Source: a virus | Reading direction: 5' to 3' (one strand) | DNA length: 34,033 bases | IMG/VR virus record: IMGVR_UViG_3300050131_000236 | Coordinates: 1-34,033 of that record | Shown here: positions 30,071-34,033 of the stretch, in pieces | Layout of the letters: each line of letters starts with the position of its first letter | Position numbering within the stretch: the first letter of the stretch is position 1 | The notes under the pieces: model-generated | The model's database searches: none | What the model was told of the DNA's origin: nothing | What the model saw: only the letters and a program-made list of their open reading frames with translations | Position numbers and translations under genes: made by a program

Positions 30071-30991
30071 TTAGGAGCTCGGCACGCCGTAGATGCCGTA
30101 GAAGCCGTTGTACCCGACCGAATACCGCATCCAGCCGGCGGTCTTCACGCTGCGCGAATCGAAGTCGATGTCGTGCACCGTGTTGAACGCCTCGCGGTCG
30201 TAGAACCGCAGCTCCGTGTCGCTCTTCTCGCCTTCCAGGAACCAGGCGTGCGGATCGGTGAGATAGTCCCACACCATCCAGCTGTCGAAGCTGGGCATGC
30301 CGCTGCGCCGACGGAACGCGTTGATTGTCCGGTTGGCGGTGTCGGGCCGGTCGTTTCCGCCCAACAGTTCGGCGCCGATGAACTCCAGCGGTGCCGGGAA
30401 AATTGCTTTCTTGGTCGGGATGCGCAGCCGCTTGCCGCGGTGATCCAGCGTCTGACGCATATCCGTCAGGGCGAGCTGAATGCTCGTCACGTCCGGATCG
30501 CTCGGATAGCTGAGCTTGTTGGTCTGCGTGCCGCCGCCGATCAGCGGGTGCCCGGTGGCGAACAGCGCCTGGCCGTCCGGCCCGGTCGTGCTCGTGAACC
30601 CCGTGTTGAACACGTTGGCCGCGCCCACTTCCTTGGTTTCCTTGGCCGAGCGTCCCAGCTCCGTCGCCAGTTTGCGCACCACCCCGAACTTGTCATCGTC
30701 CATGGCCACTTTCGAGACCTTGAACCCCAGCCCGTACTGCGCGTGGATGTAGGTCTTGTTGAAGCCCGGCAGCGCTTCGTCGTAGCGCGTCCCCGCGCCT
30801 TCGGGAACCACCGCGAACTGGCCGAAGCCGGTCACTTCCGTGGTCTGCTCGATCGAGCGCGAGCTGCTTTCCTGGCGGAACACCTCGACATACTCGTCGG
30901 GGAACCGGGAATACTTCGTCATGATCACTTCGTCGATCGCAGGCAGCATGCTCTGCAGGAAGAGATCCGGAAAAATCGTTCTGATAAACAT
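30071..30991 (-). CDS. Major capsid protein (Mu gpT-like, HK97 fold)
   Basis: 306 residues. The N-terminal arm (IFPDLFLQSMLPAIDEVIM, KYSRFPDEYVEVFRQESSS) is followed by GFGQFAVVPEGAGTRYDEA and YGLGFKVSKVAMDDDKFG, the E-loop/spine segments of gpT-type capsid proteins. Then come a long helix (RKLATELGRSAKETKEVGAANVFN), DGQALFATGHPL, and the P-domain strands SIQLALTDMRQTLD and PAPLEFIGAELLGG. The C-terminus (DHDIDFDSRSVKTAGWMRYSVGY, read with its His) is typical of the same family. A strong GGAGGGG lies just upstream of the ATG. Position after the scaffold-like gene is as expected. Confidence 0.85.
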   Translation of the reverse strand: MFIRTIFPDLFLQSMLPAIDEVIMTKYSRFPDEYVEVFRQESSSRSIEQTTEVTGFGQFAVVPEGAGTRYDEALPGFNKTYIHAQYGLGFKVSKVAMDDDKFGVVRKLATELGRSAKETKEVGAANVFNTGFTSTTGPDGQALFATGHPLIGGGTQTNKLSYPSDPDVTSIQLALTDMRQTLDHRGKRLRIPTKKAIFPAPLEFIGAELLGGNDRPDTANRTINAFRRRSGMPSFDSWMVWDYLTDPHAWFLEGEKSDTELRFYDREAFNTVHDIDFDSRSVKTAGWMRYSVGYNGFYGIYGVPSS

Positions 30992-31061
30992 CTAAAACCC
31001 CTCCGAGACTTTTGAAGCGGAGCCGGATCTGTGCCCGGTCCCCGCCCCCGAAAACCTTTCC

Positions 31062-31634
31062 TTACACGCCCACAGTCACGTTGGCGTAGAAGTGCTTGAT
31101 GCAGAGGCACTCCAAGATCGCGTAGCCGCCCGCCACGTTCGGCTGCAGGCTGCTCAAGGCCAGGACCCGCACATCGCGGTCCGTGCCGCTGCCCGCGGCA
31201 ATGGTCGAGTGGTTGATGGTGTACGCCGACTGCTTCGTGGTGGCGCTTCCGGCGCCTGCCAGGCAGTTCGCGTTCTTGCCGACATGCGAGGCCACCGAGA
31301 TCGAGGTGGTGTCGTCCACCTGGGCCATGGTGATCAGGTCCGGCTCGTCCGCCACGTAGTGCACCGTGGCCGTGGAAATCGCGCCCCAGTTCAGGCTGAC
31401 GCCCACCCAGAGAGTCGTACCGGGGGTGCCGCTTGAGAAACTGGCGATGCCGGGCGCCGCGCTGCCCACTCCGGTCGGATCGGCCACAGAGGCGGCCGCC
31501 TTCATCACCGGATCGTTCATGAAGATGGCGTAATTGGTGTCCGTCGCCGGCTTGCCGTATTGATTGATCGACCAGGGCCCGCCGCCCGTACGGGCGATCG
31601 GTCGGAACCCAAAAGGACTGTTCGGATTTGCCAC
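31062..31634 (-). CDS. Head decoration-like protein
   Basis: 190 residues from a GTG start. The opening MANPNSPFGFRPIARTGGG is a signature I associate with phage structural proteins located just before the major capsid gene, where decoration or stabiliser proteins usually are. The rest is beta-rich (TLWVGVSLNWGAISTATVHYV, AGGYAILECLCIKHF) with a Gly-rich loop. A 52-bp leader with the shared hairpin motif precedes it. Confidence 0.75.
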   Translation of the reverse strand: MANPNSPFGFRPIARTGGGPWSINQYGKPATDTNYAIFMNDPVMKAAASVADPTGVGSAAPGIASFSSGTPGTTLWVGVSLNWGAISTATVHYVADEPDLITMAQVDDTTSISVASHVGKNANCLAGAGSATTKQSAYTINHSTIAAGSGTDRDVRVLALSSLQPNVAGGYAILECLCIKHFYANVTVGV

Positions 31635-31653
31635 TTAGCTAATTCCCCCCACG

Positions 31654-31669
31654 GCTGGTTATTCGCCAG
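31654..31669 (-). promoter_or_regulatory. Leader hairpin, copy 2 of a shared motif
   Basis: CTGG (31655-31658) and CCAG (31666-31669) flank TTATTCG in the gap before the decoration-like gene. The core GGTTATTCGCCAG also occurs at 27631-27643. Confidence 0.4.
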
Positions 31670-31686
31670 TCGCGGAGGGAATCGCT

Positions 31687-32601
31687 TCAGGCTTGTCGAT
31701 CGAACTTCACGCCCATCTCGATGTCGCTGCCCAAGAGGTCCTGGCTCTCCGTCGCGTTGGCGCGCACCACCTCGCCGCGCTCCAGCGGCCGCGAACCCGC
31801 CCCCCGGGCGCCGGCGCCGCGCACCGCGCGCTCCTGCTCCACCTGGTAGTTCTCTTCCACATCGCGGACAGCCTGCTCGCTCTCCTGGGCGTACTTACGC
31901 CGCCGCCCCTCCGCCACCACGGCCGGAATCCTGGCCAGAAACAGCGTCCCGGCCTTCGCCGGCTCGCCGCGATCGTCCGGCACCAGCACGTACCCGCGCA
32001 TGCCCAGCACGTCGATGCAGCGCTGCGAGAGGAACTTGTAACTCATGCCCGGCTCGTTGCCGTAGCGCACCACGGTGTCTCGCAGGGCGTTAGAGCCCAG
32101 CATCAGCGGGTCGCCGAAGGTTTCGTCCCCGATCTCATAGTCCACCTGGCGCGCCGGAATTTTCAGGATGCGCTTGCTGAAGGCCTCCGCTACCTGCTCC
32201 TTGCCGAACTTCTTGATGGCCGCGTACAGCCCGCGCCGCATGATGGGGTCCTGCACGGCTTCGTGCTCTTTCACCAGGATGGCCGCGGCCGTCGCTTCCG
32301 CGAACGCTTCCAGGCCTTCCTTCTCGATCGCCGCCAGCAACGCCGGGCAGGTGTCGATCAGCGGATCCGGACCGTACACCCACCGGCTGATGGTCTCCGC
32401 CGGTGCGCCGAATGCCGCCTTGTCCCAGGCGTCGTTCAGAAACTGCGCCGCCGTTTCCGGCGGTTCCTGCAAGCCCAGGCCCAGGTCGGGGATGGCTTTC
32501 ATCTTGTCGTCGATGCGCTCTTGCCGGTCCGCCAGGATTCTCTGGTTCGCCGCGCGCGCCGGATCCGGCGCCGGCTTCGGCTGATTTCGTTGTTTGGCCA
32601 T
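31687..32601 (-). CDS. Helical late protein of unknown function
   Basis: 304 residues, mostly helical and charged. The middle shows AFAEATAAAILVKEHEAVQDP, GRPLY-type packing (MRRGLYAAIKKFGKEQVAEAFS) and a segment with VDYEIGDETFGDPLMLGSNAL. The last 60 residues are a Glu/Arg coiled coil and Gly/Arg-rich tail (ESEQAVRDVEENYQVEQERAV). It is placed between scaffold-like and decoration-like genes, 3 bp after the former. A portal-associated or capsid-assembly role is possible; nothing specific is recognised. Confidence 0.6.
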   Translation of the reverse strand: MAKQRNQPKPAPDPARAANQRILADRQERIDDKMKAIPDLGLGLQEPPETAAQFLNDAWDKAAFGAPAETISRWVYGPDPLIDTCPALLAAIEKEGLEAFAEATAAAILVKEHEAVQDPIMRRGLYAAIKKFGKEQVAEAFSKRILKIPARQVDYEIGDETFGDPLMLGSNALRDTVVRYGNEPGMSYKFLSQRCIDVLGMRGYVLVPDDRGEPAKAGTLFLARIPAVVAEGRRRKYAQESEQAVRDVEENYQVEQERAVRGAGARGAGSRPLERGEVVRANATESQDLLGSDIEMGVKFDRQA

Positions 32602-32604
32602 GGT

Positions 32605-33399
32605 CTACCTAAAACCTCCCCGCATTTTGACGCCTTCCTTGGCGCGTTTTTTGTACTTCTCGATGGCCTGCTCCGGCGTGGTGTCGGCGTCCACCAGCAT
32701 GCGGATGGCAATCTGTTTCTGCTCGTCGTCCAGCTCGCCGTCCTCTTCGGAGGCCTCCGGCCGCCGGCTGCCATGGTCGCCGCTCTGTGCCGCCGCGCGA
32801 TCGCGCCGCGTCTGCGCCTTCGCAGCTTCCGCATCCGTCTTCAGTTGCGCCGGCGTCTTCAGCTTGCCCTCCCGGAGGAAGGTCAGCTCGGTCCGCTCCG
32901 CCGCCATTTCCATGGCCACCACTTCACTGACGCCCATCTTCTTCAGCCGGCCGTACTCCGCCGCGGTCGCCGTGAAAAACTCGCTCTTATCGTTCTTCAG
33001 GTCCGGATACTGCGCCACCAGCTTGCCCTGCGCGGCGAGCTCGGCCGCCTTAGTGCTGATGGCCTCGGTCATCTCGTCGCCCTTAACGAAGCCCTGTTTT
33101 TTAGCCCAGGAGGTCATGTAGGCTTCGAAGGCCTTACCGCCCTTCGTAGCCAGTTCGAGCACATCGACCTCGGGCTCATCGGCCGCTTTCGGCACCGCCG
33201 GCGCGGACGGCGCCGCGTTGGCCTTGTTGTACCAGAACTCGGCCGTGCGCTGGCCTTCGGCCACTTGCAATTTCAGCGCATCCAGTTCGCGCTGCAACGC
33301 GTCGTTAGACGGTGCCGCCGCGGCGGCCGGGATAACCGGCGCCGCGGCCGCGGCGGCCGGGATGGCAGGAACGGTTACGGCTGGGGGAGAAGGGGTCAT
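32605..33399 (-). CDS. Capsid scaffold-like protein
   Basis: 264 residues from the ATG at 33399 (ATGA overlap with the upstream stop). The N-terminus is Ala/Pro-rich, then a coiled coil (SNDALQRELDALKLQVAEGQ), a helical middle (AFEAYMTSWAKKQGF, EFFTATAAEYGRLKKMGVS) and an acidic-then-basic C-terminus (EEDGELDDEQKQIAIRML, then KYKKRAKEGVKMRGG). A soluble, helical, highly charged protein with a basic C-terminus two genes before the capsid genes is the usual profile of phage scaffolding proteins. No protease motif. Confidence 0.65.
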   Translation of the reverse strand: MTPSPPAVTVPAIPAAAAAAPVIPAAAAAPSNDALQRELDALKLQVAEGQRTAEFWYNKANAAPSAPAVPKAADEPEVDVLELATKGGKAFEAYMTSWAKKQGFVKGDEMTEAISTKAAELAAQGKLVAQYPDLKNDKSEFFTATAAEYGRLKKMGVSEVVAMEMAAERTELTFLREGKLKTPAQLKTDAEAAKAQTRRDRAAAQSGDHGSRRPEASEEDGELDDEQKQIAIRMLVDADTTPEQAIEKYKKRAKEGVKMRGGFR

Positions 33400-33749
33400 G
33401 ACGTTTTCAAAGCCTCGGCACCGAATCGGGTGCCCTTGTAGAGTTGTTTCTGTTTCGGAAGGTAGGGCGCGACGCACGCCGCGCACATCAGTTGTAAGTA
33501 GCCGTCTTTCGGCACCACGTAGAGCCGGACCACCGCGCCTGGCGTGGAGTCGCTCAGCAGTTGCCAGCTCTTCTCACACACCTGGCATCCCGCCGGCGGC
33601 GCGCCGCCCAGGAAGTCCAGCGCGCGATAGTGCCACTCCAGGCAGTAGTCGCAGATCACCTGGTTGCTCGCCAGGCGGTGCACGCGCCACAACGGCCGGT
33701 GCTTCGTGCACCAGCTGCAGGCGGCCGTCTCCATCAGGCTGGGACTCAC
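33396..33749 (-). CDS. Cys-rich zinc-binding protein
   Basis: 117 residues, starting at the GTG that overlaps the upstream TGA (GTGA). Four Cys pairs are visible: CSWC, CDYC, CQVC and CAAC, enough for two zinc sites, with KHRPLW and LEWHYRAL between them. The pattern resembles two zinc knuckles or a degenerate HNH/zinc-ribbon fold, but no catalytic His-Asn set is present. It ends in an ATGA overlap with the scaffold-like gene. Function unknown. Confidence 0.7.
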   Translation of the reverse strand: MSPSLMETAACSWCTKHRPLWRVHRLASNQVICDYCLEWHYRALDFLGGAPPAGCQVCEKSWQLLSDSTPGAVVRLYVVPKDGYLQLMCAACVAPYLPKQKQLYKGTRFGAEALKTS

Positions 33750-33964
33750 AATGGTTCCCCATCCACCAGGTGCACCACTTTGTGTTTGGGACAGAACCAC
33801 GCGTCCCCGATTTTGTGCCAGCCCGGCGGAGTCGTTGGCATCCAGAGCGACTGGCCGGGTATCAAGCGCCTGGTCTCCGTGTGCACCACGGCAGCGCAAT
33901 GCGCGCACACCCAGCGGTAGATGATCTCGGCGAAGCTGATGTCCCGGCTGATCGTTGGCGCCAT
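33746..33964 (-). CDS. Small Cys/His protein
   Basis: 72 residues if it begins at the ATG at 33964 (the frame is open further to 34021). Motifs CAHC, then CPKHKVVHL near the end, could coordinate zinc. The middle is LIPGQSLWMPTTPPGWHKIG. The stop overlaps the next GTG. Start uncertain: only a weak AGG lies upstream. The pair of zinc proteins may act together. Confidence 0.55.
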   Translation of the reverse strand: MAPTISRDISFAEIIYRWVCAHCAAVVHTETRRLIPGQSLWMPTTPPGWHKIGDAWFCPKHKVVHLVDGEPL

Positions 33965-33998
33965 CCTAGATTTTCGCGGGCGTTTTCTAGCCCACGAA

Positions 33999-34033
33999 CT
34001 AGGCGAACACGGCCACCACAAACAAGCCCACCA
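33999..34033 (-). CDS. C-terminal end of a gene entering from the right (partial)
   Basis: Only about ten codons are visible on the minus strand, ending in hydrophobic residues (GLFVVAVFA) and TAG at 34001-33999. It looks like the end of a membrane helix, for example a holin-type protein, but too little is present to judge. Confidence 0.3.
   Translation of the reverse strand, partial: VGLFVVAVFA

Noticed and set aside
31693-33441. 582-codon + strand frame
   Set aside because: His/Arg/Leu-rich antisense shadow of the late genes there; no start signal and a composition unlike any protein family.
1-34033. tRNA genes, rRNA genes or insertion sequences
   Set aside because: No cloverleaf-type sequence, rRNA motif, DDE transposase or terminal inverted repeats were recognised on reading; a covariance-model scan was not possible here.

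Overview
The window looks like part of a tailed-phage genome or prophage with short-tailed (podovirus-like) features, from a high-GC host. The clues are the dense phage-style gene packing (mostly ATGA, GTGA or TGATG start/stop overlaps), a Mu gpT-like major capsid protein, a scaffold-like protein, several head-tail adaptor-like proteins, beta-helix, collagen-like and lectin-like fibre proteins, and very large tail and internal-virion-type proteins. No tape-measure, tail-tube or sheath gene is seen in about 25 kb of structural genes, which argues for a short tail. Sec signal peptides ending in A-Q and a REP-like palindrome recall Acidobacteriota (Solibacter-type) genomes, but that host assignment is inference from memory. 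Terminase, portal and an obvious endolysin are not in the window; terminase and portal would be expected beyond the right edge.

Layout. Positions 1-4325 (+ strand) hold an early-type cassette: a truncated pentapeptide-repeat protein, a winged-helix replication-type protein with an internal iteron-like cluster, small zinc and membrane proteins, an HNH endonuclease and several small conserved phage-type ORFs, with one excellent sigma70-type promoter at 3734-3762. Positions 4326-4679 carry no confident gene but hold a nested dyad beside a serine recombinase. Positions 4680-6544 (- strand) are one coupled operon: a 59-aa coiled-coil protein, a 243-aa protein of unknown function, two tiny membrane proteins and the serine recombinase. 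It diverges at an AT-rich promoter region (6545-6606) from a + strand group (zinc-ribbon protein, a protein with a palindromic repeat array, a secreted protein).

From the right edge down to 8804 the - strand is a late structural operon, read right to left: zinc proteins, scaffold-like protein, an unassigned protein, decoration-like protein, major capsid protein, two small structural-type proteins, a duplicated 216/217-aa pair, a beta-helix tailspike-like protein, adaptor 1, a collagen-like fibre, a LamG-like fibre, adaptors 2 and 3, a 1597-aa repeat-rich tail protein, a GNAT-like protein, two Gln/Ser-rich proteins and a 1337-aa polyvalent protein. Two + strand small genes (8519-8800 and 20632-20838) interrupt or border this operon and look like later insertions.

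Most notable: (1) the 1337-aa protein contains what reads as a circularly permuted histidine-phosphatase domain; (2) three fibre-like structural genes each begin with a Sec signal peptide; (3) a divergent promoter places one or both first genes at leaderless start codons; (4) a 21-bp array in a coding region keeps its palindromes through paired base changes; (5) the GNAT reading frame runs more than 300 nt into the next gene.
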